Below, piece after piece: positions 35,299 to 45,905 of a stretch of DNA of 64,000 nucleotides; the first letter of the stretch is position 1; the number at the start of each line of letters is the position of its first letter. The notes beneath the pieces were generated by a model. The model was given only the letters and a program-made list of their open reading frames with translations, searched no databases and was not told where the DNA came from. Made by a program: the position numbers and the translations under genes. The stretch comes from Mucidula mucida (lineage: Eukaryota; Basidiomycota; Agaricomycetes; Agaricales; Physalacriaceae), in the NCBI GenBank assembly GCA_015501055.1, contig JADNYV010000025.1, positions 186,001 to 250,000 of the forward strand, given 5' to 3'.

Positions 35299-38200
35299 TC
35301 ATGTCGCAGCTCGGCGATTTGTCCATGTCATATAGGGTTCTCTTGAGACATCATACCCGGTACTGGTCTTCGTGCGAGCACTCCGTCGTGCTTCTGGGAG
35401 TTTGGCATTGACTTGGAGATCCTAGAAAATGCTCAGTGCGATTCATGTCAATCAAGATCACCTACGTACCGCTGTGCGCTTTCGGATGCCGCCAGCAATG
35501 TGCGACCACCACTTGGTTAATGCAGCTTTCAAAGAGACGTCTCTTTGACCTTTGGGATTCAACCAAGCAACGAATTCCTCCAGCTGAGAAATATTCGCTT
35601 AGATGGCAATCTCAAGAAACGTAGCCAACTTACCTCCTCCAAGTCAGAATAAGCAGCCCATTCAGTCGGACCTAGGATGCCATCCTCGCCTTCCTCTTCA
35701 AGTCGACGCGCCTCAATGTCCTCTTCAGCTTGTCTCAAACGTAAAAGGTCCATATCCGTTTCGCTTGGTCCCTGCACGAATATTCTCCCACTTCCATACT
35801 GACAAACACCACCACTTCCCAGCAGTGCTGCCGAGCCCAGCCCATCGAACCACCATATCCGATTGTAAAACCGGTCGCGACCCAAAGGTTTCACTCGAAT
35901 GCCACCAAGCAACTTGCGGAAATCACGCTCAATGCCCTCCAGCCGACGCTCGACCTTGTTCAGCTCTTCGTCAAGACGCCTGTGTTCGGCCAATGCCTGC
36001 TTGGCCGAAGCCTGTTTGGCTCGCGCAGCTTCGCGTTGCTTGGCTTGAGACTGCATCTTCTGGCGCAAGTCCTTCTGACGCGCAGTCTTCTTGGAAGCAG
36101 AAGGCGAGTCGGACGCGACATCAGATCCGCCCACTTCGGAATCGCTGGGATCCTGCATCACAACATCCTCATCTCCCGGAATGTCCTTCGTGTCGGGCAA
36201 AACAGCATTCATTTCCTCCGTCCTGAGACAAGTCAGAAATTATCGATTCAGAGCTCCACCAGACTTACAGTTGCTTTTTTGAACGATTCACTTCTATCTT
36301 CTCCTTCCGTAACGCCGTCAATTGTTCTTCGCATGTCTCCATGTGTGTATGAATGGCCTTGCTTGAGATTGCAAGATTCGTCATGAACGATATGATAGCT
36401 ATTCTGTCTGCTGGGGGCAGACTTGGATAGCGATCAGCCGGGTACGACGGAACCGTATACAAGGATGGTGCGGGGGAGTGGGATCCGGACGCCTCTGAGG
36501 ACGCTCGAGCTTGATCGGGTTCTTCAGGCGCAAATAAGAGCCTCGTCAGAACCTCTCGTAGCCTCGGGAAATTGGTGACATTTGCGTGCTAAACAAACAA
36601 GATGTTGAGTAAACTCGTGCAAGAACAAAATTAGCACTGACATCCTTAATGCAGCCTACAAGCGCGTCTTCCCAGCCTTGCCGACCTTCAGCGAGCCGCA
36701 AAGGGACTCTTTCCCAGTTGTTTCCGACATCAGCCATTGTCGTAGTCAGAGTATCCGTGTCATTTCCCAGTACTAGTGATTCGTCGTCTTCCTGAATGAG
36801 GGACAGTACCGCACTATGCCGATGGAATGGAACTGTGCGAAGGTTATAGATCAAGGTTGAGTGTACTTCTGCTAGGAGAGAGCATGGAGGGTCATCGGTG
36901 GCATGCCGTATCGCGTGTTCAAATTCATCCAAAGTGAAGGTTGATAGATGGAGGGCTTGTCTGGAAATCATGAGCACACATGATGTGAATGGGAAACAGA
37001 GCCTACCCGTAGACTACCAGGAAGTTCCAGCTCATGAGGAAGGCTTCAAACACGCCAGGCGATTCGTTGAAGGGTAAAGCAGTGCGACTGGGGATCGGTT
37101 TTTGCACCTTCATGCCGGCTTTCTTGTCCTTGTCGGTCAATCTCACATCCAAATCTTCGGTCGGATATCGCAGTGGCTTCTTCTTTTTCTTGTCCGCCGC
37201 TATGCGTTCAGCCTCCTCCTTGGCGATCTTCTGTTTTTCGGCTTTCTCCTGCGCGTCGCGCTCCCTCTTTTCGGCTAAAATATAGATAGTCAATAAAAAG
37301 CAGTACGAATGCCACAACTCGAACAGACCTCGTTCCTCTTGTGCAGGCGTCAGCTTCTTCTTTTTAGTAGGCGGTCCATCTTTGTCTTCCCAGACTTTCT
37401 TCCTCTTGTCAATTTCTCCTCTCTTGATGGTCTCGACGCCACGACGGGTCTCTTCAGGCATGTCAGAATTCACGCCATAACGTCTCGCAATGGGACTCTT
37501 GACAGTCCAGGGAGACGCGACCGCTGCATCGCGATCGACACAGTCGCGTATGAAGCGTCGAAGGATTGATTTAGAAAAGGTCAAACGGTCGCGACTACAT
37601 AGGTATAAGCATGAGCGCTAATGGTCTTGATCAACACATACCTCATCAAGTGGCAAGTCACTTCCATGAGACTACCAACAGCCTCGTCCGCCTTTGCCTT
37701 GTCTTGTGAGGTTTTTGCCTTGTCGTGGCTTTTGTCCCTTTCAGGCTCCGTAATGAGAACCCAGTAAAAGTAGCGATCTGGGGGGTCTTGAGCATTAAAG
37801 TCTTTGGCTGGAATCTTGAGGTCTCCGGTGATAACATGCGGCTCTTCCAATTCAGCTCTGGGAGAATCTGACCCCTGCCGCGTCTCTTTGCGCGAATCCC
37901 TCGCGCTGACGTCGTCGTAGTACTTTGGAGTGTACACTGTATCCACAGTGCCATAAAACCTAAGCGATGGATGAGAAACTGTGGCGGCCTCGACATGGGA
38001 ATGAGACATACTTCCTGCCAGTAAGATCCACGACGACCTCTAGAGACTCTATCAGTCCACGCAGTAGGTGCCGAATATTACGCGACTCACTTTCACCCTG
38101 GAAGTAACGGTCTTTGAATCGCTCATAAACGGCTTCAACAAGATGGTCTAATCGACCAACAACCTCTGTATAACAATCAGGACATCTGTGACGCCAATAG

Positions 38201-38571
38201 GACGCGACGAACACATACGCCATTGGACAGCCTTGAGAATCGCGGGCTTGAGAGGCGCAGAAAAGCGAGAGTGAAGGGTCCGTGCCTCCTGGCGCTCGCT
38301 TTCGAGAGCTTGGAAATAGTCAAGGCCACTCTTGCCGGTGACTTCACATTGGAACTGTTTTAACCGGTAGAAGGACATACGTGCGGCATATGCCCTGTGG
38401 GAGATTAGAAAAGGATTGGACACAGGGGAGAGCACGCAACTCGTATGTCTCGAAGATCTCCCCAGTTTGTTTGAGAAAGAAAACATCTCTCTTCGGGTTG
38501 GTCTTGAGGCACTCGAGTAGCTCATTGGATGGCTGGGTGAGCACTACCCGTTTGCGCCGGCAAGTGGGCAT
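35299..38571 (-). CDS. ITC1/ACF1-type subunit of an ISWI chromatin remodeller
   Basis: ATG at 38571 (MPTCRRKRVVLTQPSNELLE). The N-terminus is a WAC/Acf1 DNA-binding region: DVFFLKQTGEIFETYEAYAA, RMSFYRLKQFQCEVTGKSG then LDYFQALESERQEARTLHSR. Next is LDHLVEAVYERFKDRYFQGE. The middle is a long, highly charged coiled-coil-prone stretch (EKRERDAQEKAEKQKIAKEE). A DDT-type helical region follows (FEAFLMSWNFLVVYGQALHL), then a WHIM-like part with IRVKPLGRDRFYNRIWWFDG. It ends LPEARRSARTKTSTGYD and EPYMTWTNRRAAT, stop at 35299-35301. These proteins pair with the Isw2/ISWI ATPase to slide nucleosomes. Many introns of about 50 nt; the gene is intact in the parts traced. Its promoter faces the second tRNA-Arg. 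Confidence 0.88.
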
Positions 38572-39176
38572 GGAGGCGGATGCTGTGACGAAAGAGCAAA
38601 GACGACCAGCAGATGCGGCGGACGACGCAAATAATGGCGGGGATGGAGGATGGAGGGTGCTCGATAGTCGGCGCGACGGTCGTTGGCGTCGAGGAAACGG
38701 AGGGATGCCAGACGACCACAATGGGGAGAGCGAATGATGGACCTGGTGGCTCAGCTGAGTTCCTTTTCTTGAGCGGATTCGGCACATGCCATCGTTTGGT
38801 CTGCCTCCGGTACCCTACACGTTACACTTCCTCCTCGCTCAGCCCTTGTTCCACTGCCCGTTTCTGCATTGTTCCGCGTTACTCTGCCTTGCCAATGCTC
38901 CGCCTACGTCCCTCGCAGCGTCTACATTAACCGACAGAAGGCTGCAAATGCAAAGTAGACCAAATTGTCAAAAGCGTGACACCCATTGTCGTTTTTCTCA
39001 CAATTCATTTTTTCCATTTTCCCAAGCTCTGAGGGTATTGTTCTACGCACATTTATCCAACATCCTCAAGGACCATCCAGCCTTCAGTGCAAGCGATTTT
39101 GTTGGTCGCAGAGACCATTTCTAAAAAGCAAGACATCGACTGGACGACCGAAAGTTACGTCGTGACATTCAGTCAA
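38572..39176. other. Upstream region of ITC1, no gene seen
   Basis: About 600 bases between the ITC1 start and the second tRNA-Arg. Presumed promoter for ITC1. An open frame on the plus strand is the antisense of ITC1 5' sequence continued and has no domain. Confidence 0.4.
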
Positions 39177-39262
39177 GCCCCCGTTGTCTAATGGTCATGA
39201 CGTCAGACTTCTAATCAAGTTACGTAATCTGGAGGTTGCGGGTTCGAGTCCCGCCGGGGGTT
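39177..39262 (+). tRNA. tRNA-Arg (anticodon UCU), second copy, 13-nt intron
   Basis: Same mature sequence as the copy at 27600 except one base in the D-loop (GGTCATG instead of GGTTATG). The 13-nt intron (atcaagttacgta) at the same site is very different. Clover-leaf stems all pair. A T5 run at 39284-39288 is the probable terminator. Confidence 0.93.
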
Positions 39263-39283
39263 GTATCTGTCTGTACTGGCGAA

Positions 39284-39288
39284 TTTTT
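39284..39288 (+). terminator. Pol III terminator of the second tRNA-Arg
   Basis: T5 run 22 bases after the tRNA end, same strand. Confidence 0.5.
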
Positions 39289-39387
39289 GCCGTGTGACTC
39301 GGCGGAAAGGAAATTTCGGCCGAGCGCTGTCAAGCTCAAAAAAATTAGACGTTCCGCTCTCAACTAGTTTCTCTCTGGCATATCCCC

Positions 39388-40768
39388 ATGTCGACAGATA
39401 TGCCTGGTAAAGGCCTCCTTCTCAAGGCCGACCCCGTCGCCGCGATATTTCGCGACGAGGTTGTCTCCTCTCTCAAAAACTCGGAGCGTAAACCTCGTTT
39501 GGTCGGAATACTAGCTACTTCGTCTGCTCCCAGTCATCAGTACGCGGAATTCACACAAAAGCAATGCCTTCAGCTTGGCGTCGATTTCGTTCTAAAAAAG
39601 ATCGGTGCTGCGATTTCAGAGGATTTGGCGGAAGGAGAGGGTGTTGAAGAGGCTATCGTAGATGCTAATGAAGACGATGATGTAGATGGTATCATGGTGG
39701 GTTTTTCTTTCGCTTATCCGTGCAAGATCTAAGGTTGTGGTAGGTCTACTACCCCATCTTTGGAGTGCCTCAGGTTTGTACGCCACCTTGCCCGGTCAAC
39801 CTTCATATCAACTCGTTCCTCTAGGACCACTACCTCCAACAGGTATGGCATCTGCCTTTTGTACAAGATTGCCCTCATCGCGCGTAGATTGTGTCTCCGC
39901 AAAAGGACGTCGAAGGACTCCATGTTAAATTCCATTACAATCTGTATCACAAGTACGTGTTGTGGCCTTGTACTTTCGCGCTCTCACCTGGTCTTAGCAT
40001 TCGTTTCATATCACCGCGTACGCTAGGTCCTGGGTCCACGCCCGCTTCTACAGCGGACGCGGATACGCCTCCGCCGGGCATGGTGAAATCCATCATCCCG
40101 TGTACACCTCTTGCCATTGTCAAATGCCTCGAGCACGTCGGAGTATACAACAAAATCTTACCCTACGGCGACCGCGCGTACGGCAAAACGATAACAGTCA
40201 TAAACCGGTACGCAATTCATTATAGTCGCCCGTATACCCTGACATGACGCCGAGTGTTCAGTTCCGAAGTCGTGGGACGGCCCTTGGCTGCTCTGTTGGC
40301 GAATGATGGTGCAAGGGTGTTATCGGTAGACATCGACTCTGTACAGGAATACACGAAACGTCCGAGGCAAGCCGAAACGCGCAAATACCACCCACATCAC
40401 GTCGTACATCCGTCCAACTTGACGTTGCAAGAATGCCTCGCGATATCAGATGTGGTTGTGTCCGCCGTTCCGAATGTGAATTACAAGGTCAAGACGGAAT
40501 GGCTGAAGGATGGCTGCGTGTGTTTGAACATCGCAGTGGAGAAAAACTTTGAAAAGGATGTGCGGGACAAGGTACTGCGGCATACCTTGGACTTGATATG
40601 AATTAGGCTGACTGTATTTGTCTGCGCAGGCCTCACTTTACATACCTGCAGTCGGCAAGATGACTATAATGATGCTGTTGCGAAACCTGTATGTGTAATG
40701 TTCCTCTGCCATCCGATGACCTGACATGAAATGACTTTAGCCTTCGCCTGCAAGAGTACAAGGCATGA
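39388..40768 (+). CDS. MTD1: Methylenetetrahydrofolate dehydrogenase (NAD+)
   Basis: Cytosolic one-carbon enzyme that oxidises 5,10-methylene-THF to methenyl-THF with NAD+. ATG at 39388 (MSTDMPGKGLLLKADPVAAI). Blocks: KPRLVGILATSSAPSHQYAE, DDDVDGIMVYYPIFGVPQDH, YLQQIVSPQKDVEGLHVKFH, MVKSIIPCTPLAIVKCLEH, GKTITVINRSEVVGRPLAAL (NAD site) and ECLAISDVVVSAVPNVNYKV, with the end IPAVGKMTIMMLLRNLLRLQ then EYKA and TGA at 40766-40768. This layout matches yeast Mtd1, a monofunctional enzyme, rather than the trifunctional C1-THF synthase. Several introns of about 50 nt; short exons of about 30 and 18 nt near 39741-39840. Confidence 0.9.
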
Positions 40769-40902
40769 GTTTAGAGATGGCTTCACTTTGCAGTAGCAGC
40801 ATGAGCACCATGTATATTATTTCCGTGTAAAGAGGAACGGAACTGTTAATTTAGATGTTGAATCACTATCTCTTACTCTAGAGGTGAGTACAGGATGGAG
40901 GA

Positions 40903-41787
40903 CTACCGAAAATGTGCTTCGGTTATTTCGCTCAATCGCGTTGTTTCGTGAGGGGTTGAGGTGCCCGAGGAAGGGAAGCTCGGGGTCACAGGAGTAGCCA
41001 TTCCAGATGCGTCGTTGGCCAAGAAACGGACGCGTTGGCGATGTAGCTGTGGCAGATGGTGAGCGCCGGGCATTACGGCAATGAGATGATGTTATACCTG
41101 AGGTAACTTTGGGATGAGAACGAATACGAGAGCGGAGAGGTTGATGGCAAAGAGCCAAGGGTTATAATTGGTGTAATGTGTTGATGCTAGGAATCTGCGG
41201 AAAGTTGGATTAATAGACAACGGAGAAGACAAGACGACGAACAGCATGACGGGGACAGAGAAGAGCCATTTCTTGGCCGGTGTGTATTGTGCGCCATCGT
41301 CAATCTGTTCCCAGAGGGTGAGATCGTCGTATGCACCTCCACGCAAGTCACCCTCGAACGGCATTCCGGTAACCCAGTGGAACATGAGATATGAAAGCTA
41401 AACGACACTAAGAGAAGGGCGCGTGTAGAGGACAGGGCACGCACCGCTAGATATATGAGGTTGACCAGTGTCCAACTAATTTGTTGAGACATGCCGGGAA
41501 TTGTGTCGACGATGACCTTGCCGGCTAGTATGAGGACGACGTGAATGAGCCATGCTCCTGCGGTCTTGTGAGCGGTGTCGCGACGTTTGGGTGTCAGTAT
41601 GCGCACCTTTTGCATTGACCCAGTTTGCATTGATATTGACAAAGACGTTCTGGTCGAGTGCATCCTCTGCCGAGCGGTCGCCGACTTGCTCGACCTTTAC
41701 GATACTGCCGCTACGGCCGCGTACTCGCATAGTTGATGACTTTGAGAGATCCAAGGCCGGTAGTGTGATGGACGGGGGACGGTTCAT
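40903..41787 (-). CDS. ORM1: ORM1/ORMDL sphingolipid regulator
   Basis: ATG at 41787 (MNRPPSITLPALDLSKSSTM). A polar N-terminus is followed by the conserved core NANWVNAKGAWLIHVVLILA, KVIVDTIPGMSQQISWTLVN, LIYLALSYLMFHWVTGMPFE, DDLTLWEQIDDGAQYTPAKK, WLFSVPVMLFVV and YTNYNPWLFAINLSALVFVL, with four hydrophobic segments. The last intron ends near 41050; the final exon reads LHRQRVRFLANDASGMATPV and stops at 40903-40905. Orm proteins sit in the ER membrane, bind serine palmitoyltransferase and slow sphingolipid synthesis. The N-terminal Ser/Thr-rich part is the probable site of phosphorylation control, as in yeast. Divergent from the Virilizer-like gene by 193 bp. Confidence 0.93.
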
Positions 41788-41980
41788 TTTTCTCTATCAC
41801 AAGCCAAGAAACGAGGAACGTATTTGGGAGGTGGCAAGGGACGATTCAGCCGGCGTTCCGGCAGCGTGGTCCGATACTCTGACTTGCACTGCTACTCTCA
41901 CCGGCCCACCCAGCCCTACTCTGGCTCCTCGCGTCCTCTCGCTGCGGATCATGAAATAACATACGAATCGCTAACAAATC
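41788..41980. promoter_or_regulatory. Divergent promoter of ORM1 and the Virilizer-like gene
   Basis: The start codons lie at 41787 (minus) and 41981 (plus), leaving 193 bp for both promoters. No specific site recognised. Confidence 0.5.
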
Positions 41981-44900
41981 ATGAAATTGCTCTACTGGGG
42001 CACAGTCCGGCCGGAGGCTGCATCGGACATCGCGGCCTTGCGCTTCACTACTCCTCTGCATATCACTCTAATACGCGTCTTTGCTTCCGAGGCACAGCCA
42101 TTCGCCAATTGTCCAGAGATCGTGGCGTGCGTGCCAGCCGTGTATAATGTACTCGTTAACCCAGTTTAAGCAGTCAGACGGAGCCAGATGCATTTTACTT
42201 GGATATCTTCTTCAATGCCATGCCAGGTCCGTCCGTCACCGTTGTGACAAGGACAAACGCAATGCCCTTGTACCAACCAGTATGTCTATACTGGAGGAAC
42301 AGTCGACTTTTCCATGGACATGGGCGCAGACGTGCGTATCCAAGTCTATGCTGGCGATCGGTTCTGATAACTCAACAGTATTCAACGCGTCTCATGATCA
42401 TCAAAGGCTCTTTTCAAGTCCTTTCTTTCGCTCTATACGGGGACACTGTCTCTCAGCCTACATCGCCTCCTTCCTATGAACCCATCACGCTCCCAGCAGT
42501 CAACCCAGTACCTCTCTCCAAAGCGATTGACCCTGCCAACGCAGCTGACCCCACATTCCTTGCAAAGAATCTGCTAAAGATGATGCCCGATGCCCCACCT
42601 CTACCTCTGGCTATTCGGCTCATGTACTGCCTTAAACCTACCGACGACGATTGGGAGAACGAGACATTCCCCTACCACGGAACGAGCCTCGAATTCAACG
42701 ATGAGCTTGACCTCGCCCAGGCTGGCGATATGATATCTCGTCCGCTCCGCCGGGAAACAGCAGAGACCGCAATTTCAGCATTTGCTAGTCGTGTTAATGA
42801 TCTCATCGGGTCCAAGGTGGGCGCTTTGCCTTGAAACGATCTCCCAGCTCATGATACCTGGCAGAGTCGGACGCAGTCAGACAATATCGCTAGGCTTTTT
42901 AGCGCGTCTGCATCTCAAATACCATCTCTTGCGCTAGCTTTATGTGTATGTTCTCACGCGTCAACCTTCTTCGCCTCCCTAATGGCGCGCGCAGCTCCAC
43001 ATAGACCCCGAAATGGTTTTCGACGCGCAGACTCTTGATGACAGCGCTCTCCTCTATCTCCTCGACGCAGTCGCCAATGCAGACTTGGCTCGTCACTGTG
43101 GCTCGGAAGAGTTTACTGGTATCCTCACCCAGTGCCTTGAAAGTCCGACATCAGACAAAGACACGAAAACAACGGCTCGTCGTCTCATACATAGGATACA
43201 TGCCTGGAATATCCTCGAAGAAGCGCTTTCCAATATGAGCGACGAGTACGACACATGCATAGGGATGATTAAGGACATTGGAACGGAGGAAAAGTCTCTG
43301 GGCATTTGGTTGGAATCTATGGTTTTACATCAAGATCTGGTCACGAAACTAGCTGAAAATCCCGTCCCTTCTGCGCCTCTATATCCTTTCTCCTCGAGCT
43401 GCGTTAATCACGATGAGTTCATTGCTTATGTTAGGGCATTTATTGGTGTCGCCGCAGTATTCGTGGTGTGGGCTTGGGCTGACAGCATCGGTCATGATGA
43501 GTGTCGGGAACGTACTTTGGCGATTGTCAGGCTGTGGCAAAATGTGGAGGGCTACCGGGAGGTATCTGCATCCAGTGTTACTCTTACCTCTTTGACTCAT
43601 CATTCACAAAAGATCACCAACCATCTCCTTTCGCTTCGCCAGTTTTCCAGGCGTCTCAAGTGGATCATCACTCCCGACTACGACGGCGCTCCACCCCGAA
43701 GAGCTGGTTGCATTGGGGAACAGATCATTTCCGAATTGGCTAACGACCCAAGAGCTATCGAACACGAGCTGTTTAGGGAGACGATCTTGTCGCTGACACC
43801 CCCTTTATCGTTTATCTCGGAAGGAGAACGGACGCGGCTTCGGAAATCCGCACTCGTTGCAGATGACGGGCTTTTTGCCGCTATGGACGAAGTATTCTTC
43901 AAGAGCGATCGACCAGGACTGTCGTTGCGTAGACTTCACGTTCTGCGAGTGTCGTTGGCCACAGTCACGCGCGAATTTATGGAAAACGAGGAGGGAGAAT
44001 TACGTGTCGTTCAAGCTGCGTGGGACGGGTCTTCGATGGGACTGCTTCCGCAGCTGATATCTCTGCTTACTGAGGTATCGAATGACTTGAATAAGCATTT
44101 TTCACTCACTGTCTCGCCACCTCCGCCTATAGAGTCGGAGCTTGTGCACCAATTATTCAGCACTGGCTATGATCTTCTTCGTTTGCTGTTACCGCTGACG
44201 TTGGTTCTCCCCTTGATTCCACGATCCACGCGAGACTTGGTCTGCGCGCTCGTCGAGCTGTTTTCATGCACAGGCTTGACGAGGAGCGTATTCACGCATT
44301 CGACCTCCATCCCCTCGGCGTCTGATGCCGCTCGCCAAAGCTGTCTTGACCTGATCCGACAGGTTTCCAGATTGAAACCCGCAGCACCGTCGGTCGAGAA
44401 ACCGCTTTGTCAAGTCGTGCTCGCCACTTTGCTGGAATGTAGCATGGAAAGTCGCGACGGGGATCCAGCTCACCGTATCGGCCAATACTTGTCCTCTTTG
44501 ATCATGTCTTGACACCGGACGAAGAGATCATGCGTCTAGTGCCTACAGTCCTCCCGTCCCTTCTTGGGCCGCTGAAGGCTTTCTTCAGGGTGCTCAATGC
44601 GGAGAAGAAGGTTCACGTCATGGATCGTCTCATCAAATTGGACGATGGGGTGATCGGTATAGCGGAGTGGCTTCTCATCGAGGAGCTAAAGGTACTCTTG
44701 CAGACCTTAAACCTCATCCGCGTGAGCGGCTCGGACAACACCGTTCATGTAATGGCGCTTAAATGCCATGCGAGCATAATGCTGCAGTTCCTCGCAGAGC
44801 TGGTCAGGACCTCGTCGAACTGGTTCTTGGCTACTTTGAAGGACGTCGCAGACGTGCACGTCAATCTGAAGAGCGTCATGACCACGTATCTCGACGGAGG

Positions 44901-45703
44901 ATTCAAATCGGTGCACTTCTCGCAGCTAGTGGGAGAGCTGTCGGTTTCGTTGACGCGACAGACTTTGGGGATCTCATTGCAGATCTGACCATTGGATATC
45001 TGGCTAGGGTGCAGAACGTTGAGCATGCGTGGGATGTGCCCGTCTTGCGCCGCCTGCTGGTGTGGTCGGCGGCGTCGGATTCGGTGGCTCTGCGTCAGGA
45101 ACTGGGCCGCAGCTTGTGGACTGTAGCGGGCATGGAGGAGCCGGCTATCGAGTTGGTGGAAGGTGCCATCGTGATCGTTGAATGGCTGCTGGCTCACCGG
45201 AGTCCTGAATTCGTGGGTCTGTCCGGCATGACTATCGGTGATTCGATGAAAGTAGAGGAGTTTCTGGAAAGCGTGGTTATGGAGGACCAAGCCCACATCG
45301 TTAGAGGCTTCAAGAAGCTATCGACAGACGAGGACGAGGTTCTCCTACCTGAACCGATCGAGCTCTCCACCACACTCGAAATTCAGCTCAAGGACATTCC
45401 AGATATTTTCTATCCTGAAAGTATACCTGTGCCTTCGACTCCAAAGGGGACAATCACACCAGACGTATTGGGGAGCGTGGTTGTGTCTCCGCCAAACGCG
45501 CTTTTGTACTCGCCAATGGCCAGTACGCTCACCAAAAACTACGCCAATAACGATTTCCGGGAACTACGGCAAGCGACTTCCTCAAGGCAGAACACGAGCC
45601 GACTGCCTAGCATGCACGGTACTAAGGTCAACTTCCATACTCCAGTTCTCGCAACTAACCACCATTCATAGTCGATGTGGGTATTCACGGTCCTTCGACC
45701 TGA
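41981..45703 (+). CDS. Virilizer N-terminal-domain protein (m6A writer-complex type), with several frame breaks
   Basis: ATG at 41981 (MKLLYWGTVRPEAASDIAAL), then FTTPLHITLIRVFASEAQPF, ASQTEPDAFYLDIFFNAMPG, VYTGGTVDFSMDMGADYSTR and LMIIKGSFQVLSFALYGDTV. This is the Virilizer N-terminal domain. Later blocks: PPLPLAIRLMYCLKPTDDDW, DAQTLDDSALLYLLDAVANA, VNHDEFIAYVRAFIGVAAVF, LTPDEEIMRLVPTVLPSLLG, and an end FRELRQATSSRQNTSRLPSM then HVDVGIHGPST with TGA at 45701-45703. Virilizer (VIRMA) scaffolds the accessory part of the METTL3/IME4 m6A methyltransferase. The frame must be shifted near 42236, 42281, 44493 and 44941, each by one missing base. The first two could instead be a 46-nt GT-AG intron (42235-42280). 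The name rests on remembered family resemblance and the order of blocks. Confidence 0.8.
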
Positions 45704-45905
45704 CTACTGACTCAACGCCACAATTTTCTCCTTGTGGTTAATTTTACTTTACATTAGGAGTTTGTCCTCAGTGCCTCACCGGAACTTCCCCCTTTGGCCA
45801 TTCCACGTCAATAACAAATAATGATACATACAAAATGAGGGAAGAGTAGGGTAAGACACACAGAAACACCTAAATAAATCGGCCAAAAATGGAAGGAAAA
45901 AAACA

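Noticed and set aside
42227..42251. 25-nt intron in the Virilizer-like gene
   Set aside because: Too short for a spliceosomal intron; a 46-nt intron or base losses fit better.
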